A stretch of 64,000 bases of DNA from Chryseolinea sp. H1M3-3 (GCF_029360725.1 NZ_JARKMY010000002.1:620001-684000); one strand, 5' to 3'. Shown: positions 46,760 to 56,704, counted from the first letter of the stretch. The notes: generated by a model not told the origin, from the letters alone. Made by a program: numbers and translations.

Positions 46760-49700
46760 TTAAAAATTGAGATTAACCCCAAGCGTATACGTACGAGGAA
46801 CAGGGTAATTTGAAAGGTCTAATCCCTGGCTTAAATTACCTCCATCTCCCTGGCCATCGCCTTGCGCGCTGGTTTCAGGATTGGGACCACCCCAATAGTT
46901 TGTAAACACATAAACTTGCTGAACCGACGCATAAATACGGGCTGACTTGAAAAATTTATTGGCAGCACTGATATTATATCCAAGCGTGATATTTTTAATG
47001 GTGAAAAATGAAGCGTCTACGATGTAACGGCTATTCATCCAATCTCTTTCAATACCCGTTACGTTGCCTCCACCGACAGTTGTACCAAAAAATCCCTTTC
47101 CAGGATTGTCTTCAGAGCGGAAGCGGTATTTTACTTCCTTCAACAAGTTAAAAACACCATCCAGGTTGGCGGTACTGTATAAATGTCGCGCCAGAAGTTG
47201 GTTTCCATAGGAGCCAGAGCCCACAATGGTGAAATCAAATTTTCCATAATTCAGAGTGTTGGTAATTCCGTAAATGAATTTTGGAAAAGGATTGCCAAGG
47301 ATAACACGATCGTCATTATCGCCACCGTTGGTAATGATTCCATCGCCATTTTGATCCGTTAATTTGATGCTGCCTACAGTTGAACGTCCAGGTACCTGGG
47401 GAGAATTAGCAAGGTCTGCTGCGTTCAGGTAAACCCCTTGAGCCTGGTGACCATAAAACTGGCCGAATGGGTGTCCTACTTTTGTTATGTTGAAAGTGCC
47501 ATATACACGGTCAATACCATCAGCCAGCGCAATCACTTTATTTCGGTTAAAAGAAATATTTGCATTCGTAGTCCATCTCAATTTTCCAGTTGTATTCTGT
47601 GTAGTCAGTGCAACTTCATGTCCCCAGAATTTAATTTCCCCTATGTTGTCATTGTAATTGGTGAAACCGGATTCTTGTGCAATCTGTACGCTGTAAAGTA
47701 AATTAGTAGTATTCTTCACATAGTAGTCGTAAACCAATTGAACCCTGTCATTAAACAAACCCAAATCCATACCCACATCAAATTGCTTGGTCGTTTCCCA
47801 TCCTAAATTAGGATTGGATAACGAAGTGACTACTGAACCCGGTGCCACGTTGCTACCAAACACTGCATTGACGGTATTATTGATGAGTGCATATTGGGTA
47901 TAATTACCGATGTTGTTGTTCCCCGTTACACCATAGCTGGTTCGGATTTTCGCGAAAGATATTTTATCGACATTTTTAAGGAAGCTTTCATCAGACACAA
48001 GCCATCCAAGCGATGCAGATGGAAAAGTTCCCCATCGGTTTTTAGAACCAAAGCGGGAAGACCCATCGCTTCGTACGGCAGCCGTTAATAAATATTTTCC
48101 CTTGTAATTGTAAGTAAGTCTCGATAAGAATGATGTCAGGCTCCATTCCTGCACACCACTTCCTGTGTTGGCCCCGACACTAGTCCTTGCAGTAAAAAGA
48201 TTTGCCGTATTGGTGGCCCTGTTAATGTTGATGGCACCTTGTATGGTAGGCAGGCGGTCATCAGCGTAAGTATCGGCCATAATCCTGCTAACTTCCTGCC
48301 GAAACTGTTGTGTGGTAAATCCTGCCAGAAGTTCAAAGTTGTGGTTGTTATTAAATGTCCTGGAATATGTCGCCAGATTTTCGTTTAGCCATGCAACATT
48401 GTCAACATTTTCCCGAATGGAAACCGCTGTGGTAGGCAGCGGAACATTGATACTGCTTGTTGCTGTCGAAGGATTGAAAAAGAAAAATTTGGAGCTTAAT
48501 AATTCCGCATTGAAAGTGGATTTTAATACCAATCCTTTAATAGGACTGTACTCGAGAAAAGCATTCGACAGCAGGTTGATAGTTTTGGTTTCGTTCACCA
48601 ATTCTTCAGCAGATCTAACCCAGTTGGCATACGCAAAAATATTTCCAGTGTTACCCGGGAATCTGTTGAACATAGTCAGTTCGCCGTTCTCATCATAGAT
48701 GGGCATGATCGGCCAGGTATGTAATGCGTTGAAAAGAATTCCTGTTCCCCGATCTCCATCTGTCCTTGGTGTATTATCGAAAACATAAGATGGCGCTATG
48801 TTAAACCCGACTTTCACTTTGTCAGATATCTCATACTCAGTATTCATGCGAAGCGAGTATCTTTTGTATTCGTTGTTCAGCACCACTCCTTGCTGATTGA
48901 ACACACCGGCCACCAGAGCGGTACTTATTTTATCTCTGTGAGAACCAATGGTCAGGTTATAGCTTTGAACCGGTGCAGTTCTTAACAACGCATCATACCA
49001 GTCGTTGTTCTTACCTTCATATTGTGAAGGGTCCTGAAAAACATCGGGGACAGGTTGGCCTGCATCCTCGTAATATTCTTTTTTGAACTGCGCAAATTCA
49101 ACCGCATCCATCATTTGTATCCGGCCTTTCATTGGGACTTTTTGAAAACCGACGAAGGTATTGAAGCTGACCGTTGTTTGTCCGCTTTTTCCTTTTTTCG
49201 TAGTAATCAACACCACACCATTCGCGGCCCGTGATCCATATAACGAAGTAGAAGCGGCATCCTTTAGAATGGTGATATCTTCAATTTCATCTGGATTAAT
49301 AGACCCGATGTTTCCTGTAATAGGAAAGCCGTCAACAACAAACAAAGGATCGCTTCCTCCGGTAACAGACAACTGCCCACGAATCCTGACGGACATACCT
49401 TGACCAGGCTTGCCCGTTGCTTGGTTAATTTGAACACCCGCTAAACGTCCTTGTAATTTTTGCGTTACCTGGGAAACAGGTATGTCTTTCAAGTCTTTAC
49501 TGGTTACGGTCTGGACGGATCCTGTGATTTCTTTTTTTAACTGACTGCCGTATCCAACCACAACCACTTCGCTCAAGGCTTGGGTATCCAGGACTAAACT
49601 GACATTAATTACTGTTTGATTATTAACCGCTATTTCCTGTGTGGCATAGCCAATAAATGAAATTACAAGCGTAGCGTTGCCATCGGAAACGTTTAATTGA

Positions 49701-49957
49701 TAGTCGCCATTTGAACCTGTAGTTGTTCCATTCGTCGTACCCTTTTCCAGGATGTTAGCGCCAGGGACGGCCTCTCCGTTTTCATCAACGACACGGCCGC
49801 TTACGCTGAAAGCTGGAATGGGTCCGAGGGCCTGAACCTGAAATGAACTGGCAGCCAATAGCACCAGTGCCAACATGAACTTTACGTGAATATTTTCTTT
49901 GTTAAATAGCGTAAAATGAGGGAGGTATCTCACATCATACGGTTGAGATTTTTTCAT
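46760..49957 (-). CDS. SusC/RagA-type TonB-dependent transporter
   Basis: The 1065-residue protein has a long signal region, a carboxypeptidase-regulatory-like domain (FSVSGRVVDENGEAVPGANI) and the SusC hallmark LSEVVVVGYG. The plug follows (GRLAGVQINQATGKPGQGMS, DPLFVVDGFPI, ILKDAASTSLYGSRAANGVV), then a large barrel ending YTLGVNLNF. It imports a nutrient across the outer membrane with the SusD protein at 45221. No sigma/anti-sigma pair, hydrolase or regulator accompanies it, so this is a minimal, orphan pair. Confidence 0.93.
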   Translation of the reverse strand: MKKSQPYDVRYLPHFTLFNKENIHVKFMLALVLLAASSFQVQALGPIPAFSVSGRVVDENGEAVPGANILEKGTTNGTTTGSNGDYQLNVSDGNATLVISFIGYATQEIAVNNQTVINVSLVLDTQALSEVVVVGYGSQLKKEITGSVQTVTSKDLKDIPVSQVTQKLQGRLAGVQINQATGKPGQGMSVRIRGQLSVTGGSDPLFVVDGFPITGNIGSINPDEIEDITILKDAASTSLYGSRAANGVVLITTKKGKSGQTTVSFNTFVGFQKVPMKGRIQMMDAVEFAQFKKEYYEDAGQPVPDVFQDPSQYEGKNNDWYDALLRTAPVQSYNLTIGSHRDKISTALVAGVFNQQGVVLNNEYKRYSLRMNTEYEISDKVKVGFNIAPSYVFDNTPRTDGDRGTGILFNALHTWPIMPIYDENGELTMFNRFPGNTGNIFAYANWVRSAEELVNETKTINLLSNAFLEYSPIKGLVLKSTFNAELLSSKFFFFNPSTATSSINVPLPTTAVSIRENVDNVAWLNENLATYSRTFNNNHNFELLAGFTTQQFRQEVSRIMADTYADDRLPTIQGAININRATNTANLFTARTSVGANTGSGVQEWSLTSFLSRLTYNYKGKYLLTAAVRSDGSSRFGSKNRWGTFPSASLGWLVSDESFLKNVDKISFAKIRTSYGVTGNNNIGNYTQYALINNTVNAVFGSNVAPGSVVTSLSNPNLGWETTKQFDVGMDLGLFNDRVQLVYDYYVKNTTNLLYSVQIAQESGFTNYNDNIGEIKFWGHEVALTTQNTTGKLRWTTNANISFNRNKVIALADGIDRVYGTFNITKVGHPFGQFYGHQAQGVYLNAADLANSPQVPGRSTVGSIKLTDQNGDGIITNGGDNDDRVILGNPFPKFIYGITNTLNYGKFDFTIVGSGSYGNQLLARHLYSTANLDGVFNLLKEVKYRFRSEDNPGKGFFGTTVGGGNVTGIERDWMNSRYIVDASFFTIKNITLGYNISAANKFFKSARIYASVQQVYVFTNYWGGPNPETSAQGDGQGDGGNLSQGLDLSNYPVPRTYTLGVNLNF

Positions 49958-49990
49958 AGATTTAGGGGTTTTTTACAAACATTTATTTTT

Positions 49991-50012
49991 CCATTTGCCC
50001 ACAGGCAAATGG
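49991..50012 (-). promoter_or_regulatory. Leader hairpin 1 of susC
   Basis: CCATTTGCC and GGCAAATGG pair perfectly over nine bases with a four-base loop. It lies in the leader of the susC gene, about 35 bases before its ATG. Confidence 0.45.
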
Positions 50013-50018
50013 ATCTTC

Positions 50019-50044
50019 GCCGGAGGTGGTGGAACACCTCCGGC
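50019..50044 (-). promoter_or_regulatory. Leader hairpin 2 of susC
   Basis: GCCGGAGGTG and CACCTCCGGC pair perfectly over ten bases with a six-base loop, just upstream of hairpin 1. On the plus strand it is followed by TTCCTTTTTG, so it could also end a rightward transcript. Its AGGTGT/CACCT core is GC-rich, unlike the surroundings. Confidence 0.45.
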
Positions 50045-51210
50045 TTCCTTTTTGTATAGCCTATCCGTAGTCTGTTTTCATACGTCAGATGGGTTTTATT
50101 CGTATTGCTCCTTATAGAAATTTTTACCTTTTCGAAATTGTGTAATTACAGGAGTAAATAACATCGAATTATTCCCTGCAAACACCCGCCGAAAAATTCA
50201 ATCTCAACCCCGGAATGAAGGGCGTTCCGGGCCTGGGCTTATTTCTTTTCTAATTGATCACATCTTTTCTAATAATCACATCGTCCATTCCATCCTTGAT
50301 GTTATCCCTTACACCTCAACAAAATATCGCTCAGACTAAACTTTCCTTGCGCTCAGCAAGAAGGAAGTTTAAAGCTTCACCGAAGCAGCGTCTGTACGCA
50401 TTCTTTACTTTAAATTGCGTTTGACGATTAGCGAATGAGCATAACCTTTACGAATGAAAGTAAAATTTTATGGTTAACCAGCCTGAACTATGCTGCTTGC
50501 TTCCGGAATTTTAACCCAGTGGTATTTTTTTGGAGAAATCGAAGGACTTTTCTGGTATGGAAGGATTGTTGAATTATTAAGACGACCTTAAGACAGTTTT
50601 TCAAACGTCTCTTATAATAAAATTCGCAGCTCAATAATTAATTACTCTTTTGTAAAAAGTAAGATGCATTCATGTACATTTTTGTATGACACACCTGTCG
50701 ACTTTGCAGATGTCCACGTTTTTATATAGGGGTTTGTGTCTCGCATTGCTGCTATTTAAAGTCACTGGCTTCAGTAAGGGTACTAGATCTGTCGGACACA
50801 TATAAAATCTTTTTTGCTTTTCATACTGCGCAATTCCCTTGATCACTTTAGATGAGCATTAAGAATTCTCTTGTTGGATATTATTATAAACAAATCACTT
50901 GCACCGTTTTCCAGAAACTCGCCGTTCAGGAGGCTATAGTAATTAGTGACTTTGGTCGTTGTTGCTGAAGCACAGCGCCGTTGCTAATAAAAAGTTATAC
51001 GATGTGTTGATGTCATTGATAATTGACGGGTAGCAAGTTCACGATCATAAGTGGCCTGAAAAATTATCAATCTTGTTTGGGGCACCTTTCACGGTCTTTC
51101 CTTAAGAAGGACGGAATGGAAAAATCAATCCCTATTTTGTCGTTTTCATCCAAAGAAATTGATCTCCAGGATAAAAGGTGATTGAGCATGTAACCTGCCT
51201 TACTTCGTGC
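50045..51210. other. Gene-free region of about 1.2 kb
   Basis: No credible frame on either strand. The region holds the hairpins noted near 50209 and 50338 and is otherwise AT-rich. It presumably contains the susC promoter, though no clear TAnnTTTG is visible on the minus strand, and the divergent control region of the TPR array. Confidence 0.45.
50209..50231. repeat. 7-bp inverted repeat upstream of susC
   Basis: CCCGGAA and TTCCGGG pair across nine bases. A further imperfect hairpin lies at 50338-50370. Confidence 0.35.
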
Positions 51211-51427
51211 TGTTCACGCACACTTTCTTAACATTGGCGCATTCATTCTGAATCGATATTTAATGAGATTCATCATAATCCGATAGACAAAGAAAATTCT
51301 TGATGATGTTACATCTTTCATCACAATAAAAATTCTAATTTGTCAGGTTGCATTTTGCTAAATATGACAAATTATATTGTGTTTGATTGGTTCACTTCTT
51401 CCTTCCGTTTTCCAAATTTCTTGGCTT
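51211..51427 (+). repeat. Direct repeat, left copy (promoter and 5' end of a TPR gene)
   Basis: This 217-base stretch recurs at 53173-53390 with about nine-tenths of positions identical by eye, including an exact block of over 50 bases around 51312-51367. It covers the upstream region and first codons of the TPR gene at 53327. Confidence 0.8.
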
Positions 51428-51540
51428 TCGATTTTGGCCTCTTAATAATGGGGAGAGGTTTCTCAAGAAGGCGGTGGATTAGCCACCGAGAATTCCGGCG
51501 TTGGAACAGCTTCTGCTTTTATAATATATTGATCAATTAA
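51428..51540 (+). pseudogene. Decayed remnant of a TPR receptor gene (body)
   Basis: The remnant begins in the left repeat (ATG at 51364, matching the start of the 53327 gene: NYIVFD and FTSS then FLAF). The similarity jumps near 51463 to a segment (CTCAAGAAGGCGG and following) that corresponds to about 54284 in the intact gene. A large internal deletion is therefore likely. The frame ends at 51540 after 59 codons from that ATG and no TPR domain remains. It is best read as a broken sixth copy. Confidence 0.6.
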
Positions 51541-51578
51541 ATTCAAAATCTCCTTTAATTCTAAGTTGAAATATTAAT

Positions 51579-53168
51579 ATGAAAACCACCCCGTTATTCC
51601 TTACTCGTTTTATTTTATTTGCTGTCATCGTATCCTTCACTCTCAATAATTCGGTCGTCGCTCAAAATCATAAAATAGATTCATTAAAATTAAAGCTAGA
51701 TAGTTCTGTTGGTGGTCAGCGGTGTGATGTATTGATAGATCTTTCTATAGCGTATTTCGGGGAAGGGATTAGTCTGACGGCATTCGACTATGCGAATGAA
51801 GCACTACAAATCGCTCAGGCCACTGCAGATACTCTGAAGCTTGTAAAAACCGTGCGGTTAAAGGCTAGAATATTTAGAACACTAAATCAAATTGACTCCT
51901 CGTTGATCTTGTTGCATGACATTTTGCCGATAGCAAAGAAAAAAAGGTATTTCGATGAAATAGGATTTATACTGAACGGATTAGGTATTTCGTACAATCT
52001 TCAAGCACATTATGATTTGGCTTTGAAATATTATTTTGAAATGTTAGAATATCCCGCAGGGTCGGGCGGCATCACGGAAGAAGTGCGACTATTAAATATT
52101 GGGTTCGTGTATTATAAGTTAAAAGAATATCGCAAAGCGTTGGAGTATTTGGACGACGCTTTGTGGGTAACAAAAAAAGATAAACGATTTACATTTTATG
52201 AACAATTACTAATTAATATAAGCCTCTGTAATGCTCAAATAGGTCACACCGCTGAAGCTCGAAAATATCTTAGAGAGGTTGAGGAACGTTGTGAAATTCT
52301 ATGCTCTAAAGAGACTGAATTGAGTTATCAATATGCAATGGGTGTTTGTTCTATGAAGGAGGAAAGTCTTTTTACGGCAAAGCAACATTTTTTGATATCC
52401 TATTCCCTGGCGAAGGAGACGAATTCTGAGCGTTTGAAGCTGGACAACATTATCTTGTTGTCCGAAATATGCATTCGTCAGAATAGTTGGAATGAAGCAG
52501 AGTTTTATTTAGGTGATGCTGAAAATATTATTTCCGAGGGTTCTCCATATAACCGTGAATTAATTAAGGTTTATTCACAGTTAATTTCCCTTTACAGTAA
52601 ATCTAACAATACAGAGAAAATGACTTTATACCAGCAGAAATATATACAATTGAAGGATAGCATCTATAGCGAACAGTTAACAACAAATCTGATGAGAATT
52701 CATGCAGACCATCTTGAAAAAGAAAACAAGGCCCGTATAGAATCCCAAAACAAGATTTTAGCACTCAATGAAGGAGTAATTCATCAACAAAAGATTGCCA
52801 ACGTTTCTATTGGAGGAGTCGCGGTGCTGCTTGTTCTTCTCACAATCCTTCTCGCTAAAAACAATCACCAACGAAGAAAAATGAATGCGCTGCTCGATAA
52901 AAAAGTCAAAGAAAGAACCCGAGAATTGGAAATGAATCAAGATAATTTGCAACGAGCGTGGGATGAACGCGATGTTCTCATAAAAAAAGCATCGGAAGGT
53001 ATCCAAAGTTCGATTGCTACGATTAGAGGCCTTTCATCTTTAGGTGAGAGGGAAATCGATCATCCTAAAGCCTCTGAATATTGGAGTGAACTAAATATTA
53101 CGTCAATTCGTCTTGCCTCAATACTTAAAAAAATCAATTGTTCAAGTAGACACGATGTTACAGTTTAG
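51579..53168 (+). CDS. TPR receptor with degenerate, histidine-less kinase domain (copy 1)
   Basis: The 529-residue protein has a signal peptide (ending SVVAQ) and a periplasmic TPR array (about 30-380, for example FVYYKLKEYRKALEYLDDAL). A short coiled coil, one membrane span (about 407-426) and a cytoplasmic coil (KVKERTRELEMNQDNLQRAW) follow. The C-terminal segment aligns with the HisKA domain of the PAS kinase at 19346, but the phospho-acceptor His is E473 and no ATPase domain follows. Its last 140 residues are nearly identical to copy 3, while the TPR part differs. A Cys pair (C238, C242) lies in the TPR domain. Role inferred: sensing subunit that cannot phosphorylate by itself. Confidence 0.78.
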   Translation: MKTTPLFLTRFILFAVIVSFTLNNSVVAQNHKIDSLKLKLDSSVGGQRCDVLIDLSIAYFGEGISLTAFDYANEALQIAQATADTLKLVKTVRLKARIFRTLNQIDSSLILLHDILPIAKKKRYFDEIGFILNGLGISYNLQAHYDLALKYYFEMLEYPAGSGGITEEVRLLNIGFVYYKLKEYRKALEYLDDALWVTKKDKRFTFYEQLLINISLCNAQIGHTAEARKYLREVEERCEILCSKETELSYQYAMGVCSMKEESLFTAKQHFLISYSLAKETNSERLKLDNIILLSEICIRQNSWNEAEFYLGDAENIISEGSPYNRELIKVYSQLISLYSKSNNTEKMTLYQQKYIQLKDSIYSEQLTTNLMRIHADHLEKENKARIESQNKILALNEGVIHQQKIANVSIGGVAVLLVLLTILLAKNNHQRRKMNALLDKKVKERTRELEMNQDNLQRAWDERDVLIKKASEGIQSSIATIRGLSSLGEREIDHPKASEYWSELNITSIRLASILKKINCSSRHDVTV

Positions 53169-53172
53169 TAGA

Positions 53173-53390
53173 TGTTCACGCACACTTTCTTAACGTTGGC
53201 GCATTCATTTCTGAGTTGACATTTAGTGAGCTTCTTCATCATCCGACACACAAAGAAAATTATTGATATCGGCACATCTTTCATCACAATAAAAATTCTA
53301 ATTTGTCAGGTTGCATTTTGCTAAATATGAAAAATTATATTGTGTTCGATCGGTTCACTTCTTCCATTCGTTTTACAAATTTCTTGGCTT
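53173..53390 (+). repeat. Direct repeat, right copy
   Basis: The right copy of the repeat first seen at 51211-51427. It covers the upstream region and the first about 21 codons of the gene at 53327. Confidence 0.8.
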
Positions 53391-55000
53391 TTGTGATTTT
53401 TGGGTTGATACTTTCCCACCATAAGGGAGTCAGCCAGTCGCATGGAATTGATTCGCTTAGAAAGTTGCTCCCATCGAAGATTGGCCAGGAATATTATGAG
53501 GTTCTAACGGAGTTGGGATATCAGTACCTGGTCGCAAATGACTATGATAATGCGATGAAGCTTAGTAATGAATTAATCTCGGTGGGAACGGAGGGATCAG
53601 ACAGTTTACAGCTTACGCGTGGTTTAGCGATTCATGCGTCGTTACTGAGGCGATCAGGCTTTATTGATTCAGCGCTGTTGTTGTACAATAAAATTTATCC
53701 CATCGTCAAAAGAAATAGTTATGAGACAGAATGGATGAATATTACAAATAGCCTTGGTTTATTATATGCTTATCAAGGTAATTATGACAAGGCTTTACGG
53801 TATCTCTTGGAATCATCAGAGATACGGGAAAAACGTGGTGTTAAGTATGACATCAGCATCGTACAACAAAATATCGGGTTTGTATATTATAAACTAGGAA
53901 ATTTTGAAAAGGCCATTTCTTTTTATGAAAGAGCCAATGGATTAAGAAGAGAAATCGGGAACAACGAGGGTAGGGATATTCTTTTGGTAAATATGAGTCT
54001 GTGTTACAGTAATGGCAAGAATTTCGTTAAAGCAAAAGCATATTTAGATGAAGCCTTTTTACTTAGCGGTAGAGATTTGTCTGTTGATTTTCTAATGACT
54101 GCCCATTATGGTTTAGGTTTTATGTTTTTTAACCAAAACGACTTTTTGAACGCTGAGCCAGAATTTCTACGGTCATATTCAGAATCGGTGAAAAGAAATA
54201 GCATCAGATATCAATTGGATAATATAGATGCTTTGTCACAAATATATCTTCACAAGAATGACTTACGAATGGCAGAAAAGTATCTCAAGAAGGCGGAGAT
54301 TCTAATCGCCGAGGATTCCCGATACAAGTTAGAATTAGCGGGTATCTATAGAACATTCTCCGAACTTTATCATAAGTCTAAAAATTATTCAAAAATTGTC
54401 TTCTATCAGGATAGACTTCTCGCATTGGAGGACAGCACATTTAATGACGAAATGACTAATAATCTTATGAAAGCTGAAGCGGCTCACCTTCAGCGTGAAC
54501 ACAGAAGTAAAATGGAGGATCAAAATAAGATAGTGACACTTAAAGAAGAAGTAATTTTTCGCCAGCAGGTTGTAAATTTTTTTATTGGAGTTGTTGCTGT
54601 CCTTGTGACCATCCTTGCATTAATCCTGGCAAAACGTAACAAGCAAAAACAATTTATCAATTCGTTGCTTGACGAAAAAGTTCGGCAAAGAACACGGGAA
54701 TTGGAAACTAACAGAGACGAACTACAGCGCGCCTGGCGGGAACGGGATGCACTGATCACTAAGGCAGCGACAGACATTAGAAGTTCCGTGGCAACCATGA
54801 AAGGACTTTGTTTTGCAGGGCTTAAAGACATTGACCATCCCAAAGCGCCGGAGTACCTTCAAAAAATGAACTTAACATCGGACCAATTGGGGTGTATACT
54901 CAATACAATTTTGTATTCGCCTAACAGAGAGCATTTCCAAAAAGACCTTACACGAGATGCATATATTTACATATCAAATGAGGAAAATGAAAAATCTTAA
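53327..55000 (+). CDS. TPR receptor with degenerate, histidine-less kinase domain (copy 2)
   Basis: From the ATG at 53327 it has 557 residues; an in-frame TTG at 53303 is less likely. Signal peptide ending KGVSQS, TPR repeats (LYAYQGNYDKALRYLLESSE, VYYKLGNFEKAISFYERANG), one span (VVAVLVTILALILAKRN), coil (KVRQRTRELETNRDELQRAW) and a HisKA-like remnant with T482 in the His position, followed by a retained Asp. No ATPase domain. This is the most divergent of the five. The tail RDAYIYISNEENEKS overlaps the start of copy 3. Confidence 0.78.
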   Translation: MKNYIVFDRFTSSIRFTNFLAFVIFGLILSHHKGVSQSHGIDSLRKLLPSKIGQEYYEVLTELGYQYLVANDYDNAMKLSNELISVGTEGSDSLQLTRGLAIHASLLRRSGFIDSALLLYNKIYPIVKRNSYETEWMNITNSLGLLYAYQGNYDKALRYLLESSEIREKRGVKYDISIVQQNIGFVYYKLGNFEKAISFYERANGLRREIGNNEGRDILLVNMSLCYSNGKNFVKAKAYLDEAFLLSGRDLSVDFLMTAHYGLGFMFFNQNDFLNAEPEFLRSYSESVKRNSIRYQLDNIDALSQIYLHKNDLRMAEKYLKKAEILIAEDSRYKLELAGIYRTFSELYHKSKNYSKIVFYQDRLLALEDSTFNDEMTNNLMKAEAAHLQREHRSKMEDQNKIVTLKEEVIFRQQVVNFFIGVVAVLVTILALILAKRNKQKQFINSLLDEKVRQRTRELETNRDELQRAWRERDALITKAATDIRSSVATMKGLCFAGLKDIDHPKAPEYLQKMNLTSDQLGCILNTILYSPNREHFQKDLTRDAYIYISNEENEKS

Positions 55001-56576
55001 GCCACTAGTTGTGCGCATTACGCAATGCATTTTCATTTTGACTTTTATGCTGATGAATAAGTCATTGGCGCAGAATCGCACAATCGATTCGTTAGAAGCG
55101 TTGTTGCATAGTTCCCATCCTCAAACGTCCGAAATTTTAGTGAAGCTTGTCTATGAGCATTTCGATAGTGGTGATCTTGATAAGGTCTTAAAATATACAC
55201 ATGATGGAATAAAAGCTGCTAATTCTTCCGGAGACACTTTGACCCTGGTGAAGATGGTTCGTCTCAAGGCACACGCTTTTAGAAATTTAAATAGAATTGA
55301 TTCTTCATTAAATCTACTAATGAGGATTTTACCTTTAGCTAAGGGGAATAAATATGTGGAGGAAATCAAGTTTATTTTAAATGGCATAGCTGTCTGTCAT
55401 ACCGTAAAAGCATCTTACGATCAAGCATTAAAGTATTATTTCGAAATACTTGAATTCCCTTTAGGTGCTCAAGGCGTAACTGAAGAGACAGTATTAGGAA
55501 ACATTGGCATAGTATATTATAAGCTCCAGGAATATCACAAAGCAGCAACCTATTTTAAGGATGCATTGAAAATAAGAGTAGTGAATAACAGATATTTTGG
55601 GTATGAAATGGAGTTAATTAATACAAGTCTGTGTTATGCGCATCTAGACAGTCTTGCTGAAGCCAAACGATATCTAAATCAGGCAAAGAGTTGGCGTAGT
55701 CAAGAGTTACCGCCTGAAGTGAAAATGTTATTTTGCAACGCCCTGGGTATTGTTTTGATGAAGGAAGGAAAGAACATTGACGCAAAGGCTCAATTTTTAG
55801 AATCCTATTCCCTTGCAAACCAAGTGAAGGATGAGAGACTTAGATTAGATAATATTATCTTATTGTCAGAAATATCCATTCAGCAAAATAGATTTAATGA
55901 AGCCGAAGGGTATTTACGTGATGCTGAGAGAACAATTTCTGAGGGGTCACCTTACAACCTAGAACTTATTAAGATTTACGCCCGATTAGTTTTTCTTTAT
56001 AGTAAATCCAACGATTATAAAAGAATGTCATTTTATCAGAACCGATATATCCAATTGAGAGACAGTGTTTATAACGAAGCAATGACAAACAACTTAATGA
56101 GAATTCATGCAGAACATCTTGAAAAAGAAAACAAAGCCCGTATAGAATCACAAAACAAAATCTTGGCTCTTAATGATGAAGTAATCCATCAACAAAAAAT
56201 AGCCAACGTTTCTTTTGGCGGAGCGGCATTTCTACTTGTTCTTCTCACAATCCTTCTCGCAAAGAACAATCTCCAGAGAAAAAAGATGAATGCGCTTCTT
56301 GATAAAAAAGTAAAAGAAAGAACTAAAGAACTGGAAATGAATCAAGATACTTTGCAACGGGCGTGGCATGAACGTGATGTTCTCATAAAAAAAGCGTCGG
56401 AAGGTATCCAAAGTTCCATTGCTACGATTAGAGGCCTTTCATCCTTAGGTGAGCGGGAAATCGATCATCCTAAGGCTTCTGAATATTGGAGTGAACTAAA
56501 TATGACGTCAACTCGTCTTTCATCGATAGTTAACAAAATGAGATTTGTAAATAAACAGGACACTACAGGTGATTAG
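54978..56576 (+). CDS. TPR receptor with degenerate, histidine-less kinase domain (copy 3)
   Basis: From the ATG at 54978 (54957 and 54987 are alternatives) it has 532 residues and overlaps copy 2 by 23 bases. Signal peptide ending KSLAQ, TPR array (VYYKLQEYHKAATYFKDAL), one span (GGAAFLLVLLTILLAKN), coil and HisKA-like remnant with E475 in the His position. The region from about the last TPR to the end is nearly the same as copy 1, even at silent positions, which points to recent duplication or gene conversion. No Cys pair is present at the position used by copy 1. Confidence 0.78.
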   Translation: MRKMKNLKPLVVRITQCIFILTFMLMNKSLAQNRTIDSLEALLHSSHPQTSEILVKLVYEHFDSGDLDKVLKYTHDGIKAANSSGDTLTLVKMVRLKAHAFRNLNRIDSSLNLLMRILPLAKGNKYVEEIKFILNGIAVCHTVKASYDQALKYYFEILEFPLGAQGVTEETVLGNIGIVYYKLQEYHKAATYFKDALKIRVVNNRYFGYEMELINTSLCYAHLDSLAEAKRYLNQAKSWRSQELPPEVKMLFCNALGIVLMKEGKNIDAKAQFLESYSLANQVKDERLRLDNIILLSEISIQQNRFNEAEGYLRDAERTISEGSPYNLELIKIYARLVFLYSKSNDYKRMSFYQNRYIQLRDSVYNEAMTNNLMRIHAEHLEKENKARIESQNKILALNDEVIHQQKIANVSFGGAAFLLVLLTILLAKNNLQRKKMNALLDKKVKERTKELEMNQDTLQRAWHERDVLIKKASEGIQSSIATIRGLSSLGEREIDHPKASEYWSELNMTSTRLSSIVNKMRFVNKQDTTGD

Positions 56577-56629
56577 ATGTGGGCACTTCGATGGAATGTG
56601 ATAAAATATTATATCATTATGTTAAAAAA

Positions 56630-56704
56630 AGCCAACTGACAGGGCAAACTTTTCTGGGGGGATAGCACACAAAAGAAAAGTTTTTTTACGCCCTGCAGTT
56701 GGCT
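56630..56704. terminator. Two-tier stem-loop after copy 3
   Basis: Outer arms 56630-56645 and 56690-56704 pair over 15 positions with one bulged base. Inside, AAACTTTTCT (56646-56655) pairs perfectly with AGAAAAGTTT (56674-56683), and this inner stem is followed by T-runs. The inner stem alone would be a normal intrinsic terminator; the outer stem is extra and gives an attenuator-like or small-element appearance. Confidence 0.6.

Noticed and set aside
51340-51540. A 66-codon frame as a small independent protein
   Set aside because: It is the start of a decayed copy of the gene at 53327; the TTG start and later residues have no support.
53303-53326. TTG start extending TPR copy 2 by eight residues
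   Set aside because: The ATG at 53327 gives a normal signal peptide, and the upstream bases belong to the shared promoter repeat.
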